The notes under the pieces are model-generated. The model searched no databases and had not been told where the DNA came from. It saw only the letters and a list, made by a program, of their open reading frames with translations. Shown in pieces: positions 7,659-16,673 of a DNA stretch of 64,000 nucleotides. The position numbers were made by a program, and so were the translations under genes. This stretch comes from Anseongella ginsenosidimutans (GTDB lineage: Bacteria > Bacteroidota > Bacteroidia > Sphingobacteriales > Sphingobacteriaceae). How positions within the stretch are numbered: the stretch's first letter is position 1; each line of letters begins with the position of its first letter. The stretch spans positions 682,001 through 746,000 of the forward strand of contig NZ_CP042432.1 in the NCBI RefSeq assembly GCF_008033235.1, in the 5' to 3' direction.

Positions 7659-10600
7659 TTATTTCCGCGATTTAAGACTGCTTAGGTAGGCGACCAGGTT
7701 CGCCAACTGGTTTTTTCCCATTGCTTGCCCAAGGCCGGAGGGCATCAGGGAATGCTCATAGCTTTCCCTGGAAATAATATCCGCCGTTTGCAGTTTATGC
7801 GTCTGGCCGCCAATGCTGCGCAGGGAAACTTCTGCAGCGGTTTCGCCGGTGATATAGCCGGTCAGGCTGCTGCCGTCTTTAAGGTGAACGGTATATCCCT
7901 CGAATCCGAAATTAATGCCTTTGTCCGGGTAAATGATGGCATCGTACAGGGCTTCTTCGGAAAGTTTAGCGCCTATTTCAGAAAGTTCCGGCCCGAATTG
8001 TATTCCTTTTCCGTTTATTACATGACAGGAGCTGCACCAGGCGGTAAAAACAGTTTCTCCCGCTGTAATGTCTCCGTCAATACTGAGCAGGACGGACATT
8101 TCAGGAAGAGGCTCCGCTTCTTCGCCTCCCTGGTAAAAGGCACGCGCCCTTGCGAGTACGTCAGGCCGCCAGGTGGAGGTGAGTATTTCACGTGCCAGTG
8201 TTTCGAATTGAGAGGGTAACCGGTCCGTTTCGGCCAGCAGCATCAATTTGTCACTGCCGGTCCAGGTGGCGCCCAGGGAATTAAGCGCTTCCCGGCGAAG
8301 GTCTTCGCTAAAATTTTCTTCCAGGATAATACGCTGCAGCTCTTTAAAAATGCGGTCGTCGTCGGCTTCCTTCAGCAAGCCAGCCAGGAGCAGCGAACCT
8401 TCGTCATCGCGGTCGATCACCGAACGGATGTCGCCGGTAAGGTCCAGGTTCACTATCGTATTCAATGCATTCTCACGCATTTCCTGCCCGGCAAGCGTAT
8501 CCAGGGCGATTTCCATTAGTTCAGGAGACTTCCCTTTGAGCTGAAAGCGGGCAACGAGATGGATGTACTCCGGTTCGCCCTCCAGGTCCCGCAGGCTGTT
8601 CTCAATGGCCTGGCTCATGGCAAAAGTCTTAGGAAGGCTTTCCGGTTCGGCCAGCATCAGCGCATAGGCGGCTGTTCTTTCGCCAGCGTCCTGTTTCCTG
8701 ATAAGAGACAGCAGTATTTCCTGCTTTTGTTTTCCCTTATGGAATTCAATGGCCCGGAAAAGCTGCCTTCTTTCTTCATCACTGATTTCCCTGGCAGCGG
8801 CCATTTCTGCCAGCAGCGGCAGCGCCATTGCGGAGCCGGATCGCCACACGATCTTTTTGCCGGCCGGGGAAGCAGGATCGCCGCCGTTTTCCAGCCAGGC
8901 CGAAAAGCAGGCATCCGGGTTATTTTCCGCGGCTATGCCCAGGGCTTCAAGATACCAGGGGTCGCGGCCGTCATAATGAGATGCGAACCGGGCCCATAAT
9001 GCGGGCATTTCCGGGGAATTTACGTAATGCATAGCAACCAGGGCCGTGCGGCGGACCAGCGGGGAAGGATCATCCGCCACTTTTCCGAGTACATCTACAA
9101 GGTCAAGGTCCATTTGCCGGGCTGCGCGGACGGCTGCTGCCCGGATCCTTTCGTCACTGTCTGCAAGCGCCAGCTCCAGGTAGTGCTTCCCGTTCTCCGG
9201 CAATTTGCTAAGCAACCATAAAACCCGTGCCCGCAGCCGGGATTCCGGTGAAGCTACTTCGCGTGCGGATGATTCGGACGGCGAACTTACCGCCGGCCCG
9301 CCGGCAGAGTTGCCCGGCATCGTCCGATGCGAAGAAGTAAAGGCCTTACTGAGCGCCGGTTCGGCCCGGTTTCCCATTTCGTGCAAGGCTGTCCATGCCA
9401 GATAGCGAACGGACTGCGCCGGGCTTGCCAGCGCTTTTACCGCGGCTTCCGGCCTATCAAATGCGGATTGTTCCGGGCGGTAAGCATGCCCCTTTGGCGC
9501 AATACGGTAGATCCTACCAAGTTCCACGTCACCCGCACGGTGCCCGCCCACACCCGGATCGTACCAGTCGGCGATCATGAGGGAACCGTCCGGGGCGGCG
9601 CAAACATCCACCGGGCGGAACCATTTATCTTCGGTTGAAAAAAGCAGGTTAGCCCGGGTTGCTTTGAAACCGGCGCCATCGGGACTAACCGGATAAACGC
9701 GCACCGCGTTCATGCCCGCTTCCGCGTGAATAAGCTGTCCCCTGTATGCCTCGGGAAGCAACTGCCCTTCGTACATGCACAGCCCTGAGGGCGATCCGGC
9801 TCCGTTTACCAGCAGGTTGGGAACTACTCCCGGGTCGGTCTGATGCCAATGCCGCAGGGGAACGGAGTCTTCGCGGTTGATCCGCCAATCGCCCCACCAG
9901 GCGCCGGTCAGCTCGTCAGAGTAGCCGTAATTGCCGTACTCCATCACATAATTCACGCGGGTGCTGCGATTGCCGTCATCGTCATTATCCGTTTGCCAGA
10001 CACTCCCGTAGGAATCCACAGCCAGTTCATAAGGGTTCCGGAAATTATGCCCGATTACTTCCAGTTCCGAGCCGTCGGGGTTACAGCGAAAAGCCATGCC
10101 CTGACGGTACGGCTCCCCTTCCGCACTGATTAGGCGGCCGAGCGGATCGTATAAAGCTTTCCCGTTTTTGTCCAGGATCGTCTTCCCCTCATTCCCGAAA
10201 TTAAAATATAATTTGCCATCCGGCCCGAAAACAAAGGCATGAACAGCATGGTCATGCTGCTTGCCGCCGATGCCGGTAAATAGTAATTCTTTGGTGTCGG
10301 CTTTGTCGTCTCCATCGGTATCTGTCAGCAGGTACACACCCGGGCTGCAGGAAACAATTACCTGCCTGCCCAGTACCGCGATCCCCATAGCGGAATTAAT
10401 AAGCGTATCCTGGTAAAAAACTTTCGCGGTATCCGCCCGCCCGTCCTGGTCCCTATCCTCCAGTATCACAATGCGATCTCCGTTTTCACGGTAAGGATTC
10501 TCCGTATTCAGCCAATTGCGATAATTCCAGCCCTCCGTAACCCAAACCCTGCCCCTGGCATCCACATCCATATTAGTAGGATTACTCACCAAAGGCTCAC

Positions 10601-10772
10601 TGGCAAAAAGCGTCACCTCCAACCCATCCGCCACATCCAGCGCCTCCAGCCCTGCCTCCGCCGAAAACGGCTCACGCTCCGCCGAACCATCTTTCGCCCC
10701 GCGTCCACAAGAAAAAACCATTAAAACCCCAGGCAGAAGTAAGCTGTAGAAAATACACTTATTCATATACAA
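7659..10772 (-). CDS. PVC-type membrane-bound dehydrogenase with HEAT repeats and C-terminal cytochrome c domain (lipoprotein)
   Basis: This 1037-residue protein opens with a lipoprotein signal (Cys22 in MVFSCGRG). Next comes a beta-propeller of the PVC-type glucose/sorbosone dehydrogenase-like family (about residues 40-430), with NPTNMDVDARGRVWVTEGWN and DHAVHAFVFGPDGKLYFNFG. An armadillo/HEAT-like helical region covers about residues 440-880. A cytochrome c domain follows, with one CxxCH heme site in AWCSSCHVINGKG and a distal Met in HSLMPSGLGQ. It should sit on the periplasmic or outer face and pass electrons from sugar-like substrates. The substrate is unknown. The start could be Met1 or Met3. 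Confidence 0.85.
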   Translation of the reverse strand: MYMNKCIFYSLLLPGVLMVFSCGRGAKDGSAEREPFSAEAGLEALDVADGLEVTLFASEPLVSNPTNMDVDARGRVWVTEGWNYRNWLNTENPYRENGDRIVILEDRDQDGRADTAKVFYQDTLINSAMGIAVLGRQVIVSCSPGVYLLTDTDGDDKADTKELLFTGIGGKQHDHAVHAFVFGPDGKLYFNFGNEGKTILDKNGKALYDPLGRLISAEGEPYRQGMAFRCNPDGSELEVIGHNFRNPYELAVDSYGSVWQTDNDDDGNRSTRVNYVMEYGNYGYSDELTGAWWGDWRINREDSVPLRHWHQTDPGVVPNLLVNGAGSPSGLCMYEGQLLPEAYRGQLIHAEAGMNAVRVYPVSPDGAGFKATRANLLFSTEDKWFRPVDVCAAPDGSLMIADWYDPGVGGHRAGDVELGRIYRIAPKGHAYRPEQSAFDRPEAAVKALASPAQSVRYLAWTALHEMGNRAEPALSKAFTSSHRTMPGNSAGGPAVSSPSESSAREVASPESRLRARVLWLLSKLPENGKHYLELALADSDERIRAAAVRAARQMDLDLVDVLGKVADDPSPLVRRTALVAMHYVNSPEMPALWARFASHYDGRDPWYLEALGIAAENNPDACFSAWLENGGDPASPAGKKIVWRSGSAMALPLLAEMAAAREISDEERRQLFRAIEFHKGKQKQEILLSLIRKQDAGERTAAYALMLAEPESLPKTFAMSQAIENSLRDLEGEPEYIHLVARFQLKGKSPELMEIALDTLAGQEMRENALNTIVNLDLTGDIRSVIDRDDEGSLLLAGLLKEADDDRIFKELQRIILEENFSEDLRREALNSLGATWTGSDKLMLLAETDRLPSQFETLAREILTSTWRPDVLARARAFYQGGEEAEPLPEMSVLLSIDGDITAGETVFTAWCSSCHVINGKGIQFGPELSEIGAKLSEEALYDAIIYPDKGINFGFEGYTVHLKDGSSLTGYITGETAAEVSLRSIGGQTHKLQTADIISRESYEHSLMPSGLGQAMGKNQLANLVAYLSSLKSRK

Positions 10773-10819
10773 CAGTTTAGGTCAATCCATTTCGCCACCC
10801 AAACCCGCGAGGCCGCAGG

Positions 10820-10900
10820 CAAGCGAAGCGAAAACCAAGTCCAAAGCCCCCGCGCGAAGCGAAGCGAAAGCACGAATCCGTCCGGTGGTAAGCGAAGCGA
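10820..10900. repeat. cluster of GCGAAGC motifs upstream of the cytochrome lipoprotein
   Basis: The heptamer GCGAAGC occurs at 10823-10829, 10854-10860, 10859-10865 and 10892-10898. It lies in phrases close to AAGCGAAGCGAAA repeated about every 35 bases. GCGAAGC is known as an unusually stable DNA mini-hairpin (GC stem, GAA loop). The same heptamer recurs at 44.39-44.51 kb and, inverted, in the palindrome at 61520. Function unknown. Confidence 0.6.
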
Positions 10901-10919
10901 AACCACAAATCAAAAACAA

Positions 10920-11178
10920 GCCTTGTTATTTTTGTTCCTGGCAAAGCCGGGCAATGTGAGCGTAGCAGCGCTTAAGCACCATGGATATCACGTTTGTAAT
11001 ACCAAGTCTTGGTCTTTCCGCCCGTCCTTCTTCAAAAAACTTCTCCATAGCGACTGCTATGCAGAAGTTTTTTTATTTTCGTCCGGAACGAAAATACCGG
11101 CGACTTATATTACAAAACCGCGATATCCGTGGTGCTGTGACCATTTGCCCATGCCGCCAGGGGCAAAAAGAACAAGGC
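10920..11178. repeat. large imperfect palindrome (about 259 bp) between infB and the cytochrome gene
   Basis: The left arm from 10921 (CTTGTTATTTTTG...) and the right arm ending near 11176 (...CAAAAAGAACAAG) pair along much of about 85 bp. The best-matching part is GCACCATGGATATCACG against CGCGATATCCGTGGTGC, continuing into TTTGTAATA/TATTACAAAA. The centre holds a second tight hairpin (11031-11074, arms AAAAACTTCT and AGAAGTTTTT with ATAGC/GCTAT) and a third (ATTTTCGT..ACGAAAAT, 11075-11095). The right end lies four bases from the infB stop. It could act as the infB terminator, a structured RNA or a mobile palindrome. No protein is encoded that I believe. Confidence 0.7.
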
Positions 11179-11181
11179 GTA

Positions 11182-13641
11182 TTATAACTTGCGTTTTATT
11201 TGGACCTCTTCGTACCCCTCAATAATATCTCCCGTTTTGATATCATTGAAGTTCTGGATATTCAAACCGCATTCGTAACCTGCGGTAACTTCCTTCACAT
11301 CTTCCTTAAAGCGTTTAAGTGAAGCAAGTTCCCCGGTATAAACCACGACCCCGTCGCGGATCAGGCGTACATTCGTGTTACGGGTAATCTTTCCGTCGAG
11401 GACCATACACCCGGCCACAGTACCCACCTTAGTGACTTTAAACGTGTCCCTGACTTCCAGGTTACAAACGATCTTCTCTTCTACATCCGGCGTTAACAAG
11501 CCTTCCATTGCGGCCTTTATTTCCTCGATGGCCTTGTAAATTACGGAGTAGAGGCGAATATCAATTTCTTCCTGCTCGGCAAGGCGGCGGGCCTGCGGGG
11601 AAGGACGTACCTGGAAACCAAGTATGATTGCATCGGAAGCCGAAGCCAGCAATACGTCCGATTCGGAGATCTGACCTACTGATTTATGGATTACATTGAT
11701 CTGTATCTCTTCCGTTGACAGCTTCAACAGCGAGTCGGAAAGCGCCTCCACGGATCCGTCCACATCGCCTTTCACGATCAGGTTCAGTTCCTTGAAGTTG
11801 CCGATCGCAAGACGGCGGCCGATTTCATCAAGTGTAATATGTTTTTGCGTACGTAAACCTTGCTCGCGCTGCAGCTGCTGACGCCTTGTAGCTATGTCTT
11901 TTGCTTCCTGTTCGGTTTCAACCGCGTTAAAACGGTCGCCGGCCTGCGGCGCACCCTGCATGCCTAATACCTGCACAGGAGTAGCCGGCCCTGCCTTCTC
12001 TATCTTCTTTCCGCGTTCATTGAATAAGGCCTTGACACGGCCGCTGAACTGGCCTGCCAGAATGGGCTCGCCGACCCGCAGTGTACCCGCCTGGATCAAT
12101 ACGGTGGTTACTACGCCCCTTCCTTTTTCCATGGCCGCCTCAATGACGGTACCAAGGGCTTTTTTCTCAGGATTGGCTTTCAGGTCAAGAAGCTCTGCCT
12201 CCAGCAATACTTTGTCAAGCAGATCATCGACGCCCATACCTGATTTTGCGGAGATTTCCTGGGTCTGGAATTTTCCTCCCCACTCCTCCACCAGGATATT
12301 CATGTTTGCGAGCTGTTCGCGGATCTTGTCCGCGCTGGCTCCCTGCTTGTCCATTTTATTGAAAGCAAAGACCATCGGTACTCCTGCAGCCTGCGCATGG
12401 TTAATGGCCTCAATGGTTTGCGGCATCACGCTGTCATCGGCTGCGATCACGATAATTACCACGTCGGTCACCTTTGCTCCCCTTGCACGCATGGCGGTAA
12501 AGGCCTCGTGCCCCGGGGTATCCAGGAACGTGATCTTGCGGCCGTCGTCCAGGCCTACTTCATAGGCGCCGATATGCTGGGTAATACTCCCGGCTTCACC
12601 CGCAATTACGTTCGCTTTCCGGACATAATCCAGTAAGGAGGTTTTACCGTGGTCAACGTGTCCCATTACCGTAACAATAGGATGGCGGCCAACGAGATCT
12701 TCCTCCGCGTCTTCTTCTTCCAGCAGATCGTCCTGATCGTCGGAAGTAATAAAGTTAACGTCAAAACCAAATTCGCCGGCAACAATACTGATGGTTTCCG
12801 CATCCAGGCGCTGGTTAATGGAAACGAACAAGCCCAGGCTCATACAGGTGGCGATGATCTGCGTAACAGATACGTCCATCATGCTGGCCAGCTCATTAGC
12901 AGTCAGGAATTCCGTTACCCGGAGTACCTTTGACTGTAATTCCCTTTCCTGCTGTTCCTCTTCAGCCACCCGGGCAATATCGTCCCGCTTCTGGCGGCGG
13001 AGACGGGCCCGTTGTGCGAATTTCCCGGATTTACCGGCGCCGCTCAGGCGGGCAAGCGTAGCCTTGATCTGCTCCTGCACCTGCTTCTCATCCACTTCCT
13101 CTCTTTCCTTGCCCTTACGGTGGTGATCTTTGGCGCCGGTCTTGCCCGGCTTATTATCTTTAGACGGATGCTGCTGGCCGGTACTTACCGGAGCTACCGT
13201 TCCTTTTTCCCTGCGTTTCCGCTTCCGCTTTCCTTTCTCCGGCTGACCCGAAGAAGAAGCGACCGGCTTGGATTTTCTTTCCGCCGGAAGCTCGATGCGG
13301 CCGATTACTTTCGGACCTGTAAGACGGCGGGCTGTGGCTCTGATCACTTCCCGTTTATTGGGATCTTCTTTTCCCGGTTCAGCATCGGCAGGAGCGGGAG
13401 TTGCGGCTTCCGCCGCCGGCTGTTCCGCAGGAGCTGCTTCTTCCGTCGTTTCCGGGGAGGTCTTTTCCGCGCTTTCCGCAGGAGCCTCCTCCGCACTTTC
13501 CGGGGCGGTTTTTTCCGTACTTTCCGCGGGAGCAGCTTCTTTTGCTGTTTCAGCCGGAGTTTCCGCCGGCGTTTTCTCCGCACTTTCCGCCGTGGCTGCC
13601 GGCTGTTCCTTTTCTTGTTCCGGCGCCTTTTCTTCCTTCAC
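11182..13641 (-). CDS. infB: translation initiation factor IF-2, main part; frameshifted near its N-terminus
   Basis: These 819 residues carry everything known to be essential in IF-2. After a Glu/Ala/Lys-rich linker comes the IF2_N-like segment ([17 protein letters not shown]). The GTPase follows with G1 [13 protein letters not shown]3 DTPGHEAF, G4 NKMD and G5 SAKSG, and then domains II-IV. The factor delivers initiator tRNA to the 30S subunit. The true gene starts at 14243 with the lysine-rich N-terminus and this frame continues it after a one-base deletion, giving about 1020 residues. Last gene of rimP-nusA-infB. The ATG at 13641 is an internal codon. Confidence 0.93.
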   Translation of the reverse strand: MKEEKAPEQEKEQPAATAESAEKTPAETPAETAKEAAPAESTEKTAPESAEEAPAESAEKTSPETTEEAAPAEQPAAEAATPAPADAEPGKEDPNKREVIRATARRLTGPKVIGRIELPAERKSKPVASSSGQPEKGKRKRKRREKGTVAPVSTGQQHPSKDNKPGKTGAKDHHRKGKEREEVDEKQVQEQIKATLARLSGAGKSGKFAQRARLRRQKRDDIARVAEEEQQERELQSKVLRVTEFLTANELASMMDVSVTQIIATCMSLGLFVSINQRLDAETISIVAGEFGFDVNFITSDDQDDLLEEEDAEEDLVGRHPIVTVMGHVDHGKTSLLDYVRKANVIAGEAGSITQHIGAYEVGLDDGRKITFLDTPGHEAFTAMRARGAKVTDVVIIVIAADDSVMPQTIEAINHAQAAGVPMVFAFNKMDKQGASADKIREQLANMNILVEEWGGKFQTQEISAKSGMGVDDLLDKVLLEAELLDLKANPEKKALGTVIEAAMEKGRGVVTTVLIQAGTLRVGEPILAGQFSGRVKALFNERGKKIEKAGPATPVQVLGMQGAPQAGDRFNAVETEQEAKDIATRRQQLQREQGLRTQKHITLDEIGRRLAIGNFKELNLIVKGDVDGSVEALSDSLLKLSTEEIQINVIHKSVGQISESDVLLASASDAIILGFQVRPSPQARRLAEQEEIDIRLYSVIYKAIEEIKAAMEGLLTPDVEEKIVCNLEVRDTFKVTKVGTVAGCMVLDGKITRNTNVRLIRDGVVVYTGELASLKRFKEDVKEVTAGYECGLNIQNFNDIKTGDIIEGYEEVQIKRKL

Positions 13642-13772
13642 AGGCGCCTGTTCGGCTTTGGCCTCTTCCTGTTTCGGCGCTGCTTCCGCCTTTTCAGGCT
13701 TTGGAGCTTCTTCAGCTTCCTTTTGAACAGGTTTCGGTTTTTTGCCCAGCGCGTCGAGGTCTATTTTCCCTA

Positions 13773-14243
13773 CTATTTTCGGCCCCCGCTTCTTGGCCTT
13801 TCGGCTGCACCGGTTGGCTCTTCCTTCTCCGGCTTTTCCTCTTCCACGGGCGGAGCAGGCGTTTCTTCCTTTTTCTCCGGTTCCGGTTGCTGAACCTTTT
13901 CCGGTTTGGTCATGCCTGCAGAGGAAGCCGTATTTTTAATAAGGATCTCTTCCTGTTCGTAATCATCGCCGCTGCTCTTGGCGGCCTTTACCTCGTCAAT
14001 GGATACGTCCTCACGGCGGGCACGGCCAATATGGATCTGCGTAGCTTCTTCGCGGTATATCTTATCGGTCTGATATTCCTTTAGCAGCAACTGGTAAAGA
14101 TCGTCGCCGATCTTCGTATTGGGCCTTGCCTCAACCGGGTATCCCTTATCGTCGAGGTAATCAACAATAGTGGTGATACTTACGTTAAGTTCCTTGGCTA
14201 CTTTTAGTAATTGATATGTTTTCTTGTCTTCAGACATTAGCAA
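13773..14243 (-). CDS. infB: translation initiation factor IF-2, N-terminal part; frameshifted
   Basis: This 156-residue frame is the start of infB: an IF2_N domain ([20 protein letters not shown] and [16 protein letters not shown]) followed by a Lys/Glu/Pro-rich linker. It runs off into RSGGRK-stop. Restoring one base, either in the TTT at 13799-13801 or the C5 run at 13783-13787, makes it read on through [16 protein letters not shown], the conserved Bacteroidota IF-2 motif, into the main part at 11182-13641. It begins 14 bases after nusA in the same operon. Start candidates are Met1 and Met3. IF-2 is essential, so the break is probably a base-calling error. Confidence 0.88.
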   Translation of the reverse strand: MLMSEDKKTYQLLKVAKELNVSITTIVDYLDDKGYPVEARPNTKIGDDLYQLLLKEYQTDKIYREEATQIHIGRARREDVSIDEVKAAKSSGDDYEQEEILIKNTASSAGMTKPEKVQQPEPEKKEETPAPPVEEEKPEKEEPTGAAERPRSGGRK

Positions 14244-14257
14244 AATTATCTTCCTTT

Positions 14258-15496
14258 TTATTCTTCGAATTCTGCCCGCAAGATCGACAAAATATCCCGG
14301 ATTGTTTCTTCTTCCAGGTCGGTCCGTTTCACCAGTTCTTCCATCGAAAGTGCAAGTACGCTCTTGGCTGTATCCAGGCCGATCCCTTTCAGCTCATCGA
14401 TCATCCAGCCTTCTATTTCGTCCGAGAATTCGTCCAGGTCCACGTCTTCGTCGTCCCCTTCAGATTCACGGTATACATCTATTTCGTAGCCGGTCAGCTT
14501 TCCCGCCAAACGGATATTATGTCCGCCCCGGCCAATTGCAAGGGAAACCTGGTCCGGTTTCAAATATACCGAAGCATATTTAGTTTCTTCGTTGATCTTG
14601 ATACTATTGATCTTCGCAGGGCTCAGGGCGCGCTGAATATACAGCTGAATATTGTTCGTGTAATTGATCACGTCAATATTTTCGTTCCGGAGTTCCCGGA
14701 CGATGCCGTGGATACGGGAACCTTTCATTCCCACGCAGGCCCCTACCGGGTCAATGCGGTCGTCGTATGACTCTACCGCTACCTTAGCTCTTTCACCAGG
14801 CTCGCGAACGATCTTCTTTATCGTGATGAGCCCGTCAAATATTTCAGGCACTTCCAGTTCAAACAAACGCTCCAGGAATTCCGGCGCCGTGCGCGAAAGG
14901 ATGATCCGCGGGTTCCCGTTCACCATTTCCACTTTCAGCACCACCGCTCTGATGGTTTCTCCCTTTTTGAAGAAGTCGGCAGGGATCTGTTCGGTCTTGG
15001 GAAGGATCAGCTCGTTCTTCTTTTCATCCAGTAAAAGGATTTCCTTTTTCCAGATCTGGTACACTTCGGCAGTAATGATCTCTCCAACCCGGTCTTTATA
15101 TTCGGTATAAACCGCATCCTTCTCCAGTTCCAGTATCTTGGAGATCAATGTCTGCCGGGCAGCCAGGATGGCGCGGCGGCCGAAATCTTCAAGGGTGATC
15201 TCGTCAATGTAGTCATCACCTACTTCCAGGCTGTCATCCAGCGTCTTGGCTTCAGCCAGTTCTATTTCCAGCGCGTCGTCTTCTGAAAACCCGTCTTCCA
15301 TTACCTTCCGGGTTCGCCATATCTCAATATCGCCTTTGTCTACGTTCAGAATAATGTCGCAGTTCTCATCAGTCCCGTATTTTCTCCTGAGCATGCTTTT
15401 TACTACTTCCTGCAGCACGCTTTCCATGTACGGGCGGTCTATCTTCTTTTCATCCTTAAAATCCTTGAAGGAATCTATCAGATTAATATTACTCAT
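14258..15496 (-). CDS. nusA: transcription termination/antitermination protein NusA
   Basis: This 412-residue protein has the NusA order: N-terminal RNA-polymerase-binding domain (residues 1-125), S1 domain (about 130-200), then two KH domains. The first shows DPVGACVGMKGSRIHGIVREL and the second SLAIGRGGHNIRLAGKLTG. A short acidic/helical C-terminus (DLDEFSDEIEGWMIDELKG) contains a helix-hairpin-helix-like end. It lacks the two long AR repeats of E. coli NusA, which is normal outside proteobacteria. It lies between rimP and infB with short spacings, the classic operon. Confidence 0.95.
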   Translation of the reverse strand: MSNINLIDSFKDFKDEKKIDRPYMESVLQEVVKSMLRRKYGTDENCDIILNVDKGDIEIWRTRKVMEDGFSEDDALEIELAEAKTLDDSLEVGDDYIDEITLEDFGRRAILAARQTLISKILELEKDAVYTEYKDRVGEIITAEVYQIWKKEILLLDEKKNELILPKTEQIPADFFKKGETIRAVVLKVEMVNGNPRIILSRTAPEFLERLFELEVPEIFDGLITIKKIVREPGERAKVAVESYDDRIDPVGACVGMKGSRIHGIVRELRNENIDVINYTNNIQLYIQRALSPAKINSIKINEETKYASVYLKPDQVSLAIGRGGHNIRLAGKLTGYEIDVYRESEGDDEDVDLDEFSDEIEGWMIDELKGIGLDTAKSVLALSMEELVKRTDLEEETIRDILSILRAEFEE

Positions 15497-15517
15497 AATT
15501 TATGAATACGCTAATTT

Positions 15518-15970
15518 TCAATTAATTGTCACTTTCGCTTCGGAGATTTCAGAAAAAGGCAGCTCCGATTCAACCAGGACCGTCTTCTTACGCTCATCCT
15601 TTATCTTTTCCTCGAGAACCATCGCTTCTTCAGTCACCTTCACCAGCCTGCCGGTTCGCCTTTTGCCGTCCTGCATCTTAAGGGCCAGCATCCGACCTGT
15701 ATTCTTAACGAACTGCCGCTTCAGCTTCAATGGCGCATCGAGCCCCGGGGAAGATACTTCCAGCGTATAAGCCTGCTCAATGAGGTTTTCCTCTTCAATG
15801 GCATGCCCTACATGCCGGCTGACGGCGGCGCAGGCCTCAATGGATACACCCTTATCCCCGTCGATAAAAACCTGCAGGCGGTTTGCCTGGAGTCTTATTT
15901 CCACGATAAAAAGATCGGTTCCCGCGATCTTTTCTTCTACCAGCTCCGTTATCCGTTGAATGCTATCCAT
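15518..15970 (-). CDS. rimP: ribosome maturation factor RimP
   Basis: This 150-residue protein is needed for maturation of the 30S subunit. It has the N-terminal RimP alpha/beta domain with the signature VFIDGDKGVSIEACAAVSRH and EVSSPGLDAPL. The C-terminal SH3-like domain (FVKNTGRMLALKMQDGKRRTGRL) follows. Length is normal for the family. It is the first gene of the rimP-nusA-infB operon, and its start ATG at 15970 leaves about 75 bases to the terminator of the preceding aminopeptidase gene, where the operon promoter should sit. Confidence 0.94.
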   Translation of the reverse strand: MDSIQRITELVEEKIAGTDLFIVEIRLQANRLQVFIDGDKGVSIEACAAVSRHVGHAIEEENLIEQAYTLEVSSPGLDAPLKLKRQFVKNTGRMLALKMQDGKRRTGRLVKVTEEAMVLEEKIKDERKKTVLVESELPFSEISEAKVTIN

Positions 15971-16046
15971 TCCCTTGCGCTGTGTTAAGTCAAACTGTGT
16001 ATAAGCCCTGGTACTGCAAGGTTTAACGCTTAAGGCAGCACCGCCA

Positions 16047-16072
16047 ATAAAAAGAGGGGACGTTGTCCCCTC
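16047..16072 (-). terminator. rho-independent terminator behind the M1 aminopeptidase
   Basis: On the minus strand an 8 bp stem GAGGGGAC/GTCCCCTC with a three-base loop is followed directly by TTTTTATT. It lies about 90 bases after the stop of the aminopeptidase gene and before rimP, separating the two leftward units. Confidence 0.75.
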
Positions 16073-16160
16073 CTTCCAGTTCCAAAAACGAGTGCAAATA
16101 TAATAAAAAATTTCTATAAAAATTTAAAATTCAACAGTTTTCGCTATGGAAAGCCGTAGG

Positions 16161-16673
16161 CTACCGGTTTTTTCCCAATGCCTTTTTCGCCGCATTCTCC
16201 ACCGCCGGAGATTTATCCTTTGCGGCCTTCTCAAACAAGGCTTTATTATCTTTTTTCGGAAACAAGGTGGCAATTGTTTCAACGGCAAGGGCTCTTACCA
16301 GCGATTTCTCATCACCTGAAGCCAGATCCGCCAGCGCCGAGTAGGCTTTTTCCTTATTCTCCTCCGAGAGCCTGCCCGCCAGGTGGACAGCCCCCAGACG
16401 GATGGCCCAGGTTGTTTCGTCCCGGAACGCATCCAGCAACACTTCCTGTACCCTGGGATCCGCGGAGTGCGCTACCAGGTACTGGAGTGCGCGGTACTTG
16501 TCCATATACAAGGGTGCGTGATAATACTGATATAACCATTGTTCCAATGGTTTATCAACTCTAACCTGGGCCAGCAGCATCTTTTCGGCATCCATATTCA
16601 CCAAATCGGGCCGGGGCATCTCAAAGGCAAAGGTCTGCACTATTTCGTCGATGACCAGCTGCTTCCGTTCCAC
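16161..16673 (-). CDS. M1 family aminopeptidase, C-terminal helical part; frameshifted
   Basis: These 170 residues are the C-terminal HEAT/ERAP-like helical domain of the peptidase at 16640-18313. VNMDAEKMLLAQ and YQYYHAPLYMDKYRALQYL follow directly on the beta-sandwich domain in Bacteroidota M1 enzymes. With one base restored in the C5 run at 16677-16681 the upstream frame reads TGGKVERKQLVIDEIVQTF and enters this one, giving about 717 residues in total. The first Met shown is internal. It would not be made as a separate protein. Confidence 0.85.
   Translation of the reverse strand: MERKQLVIDEIVQTFAFEMPRPDLVNMDAEKMLLAQVRVDKPLEQWLYQYYHAPLYMDKYRALQYLVAHSADPRVQEVLLDAFRDETTWAIRLGAVHLAGRLSEENKEKAYSALADLASGDEKSLVRALAVETIATLFPKKDNKALFEKAAKDKSPAVENAAKKALGKNR

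Noticed and set aside
10920-11178. Classical MITE with target-site duplication
   Set aside because: Ends are complementary (CTTGTT/AACAAG), but I see no clean direct repeat flanking them.
10923-11225. Rightward 100-residue frame through the palindrome behind infB
   Set aside because: It lies wholly on palindromic DNA and overlaps the infB 3' end; no protein-like features.
13012-14084. Long rightward frames across the infB linker
   Set aside because: They are antisense readings of a Glu/Ala/Pro-rich repeat and have extreme Phe/Arg or Pro/Leu composition.
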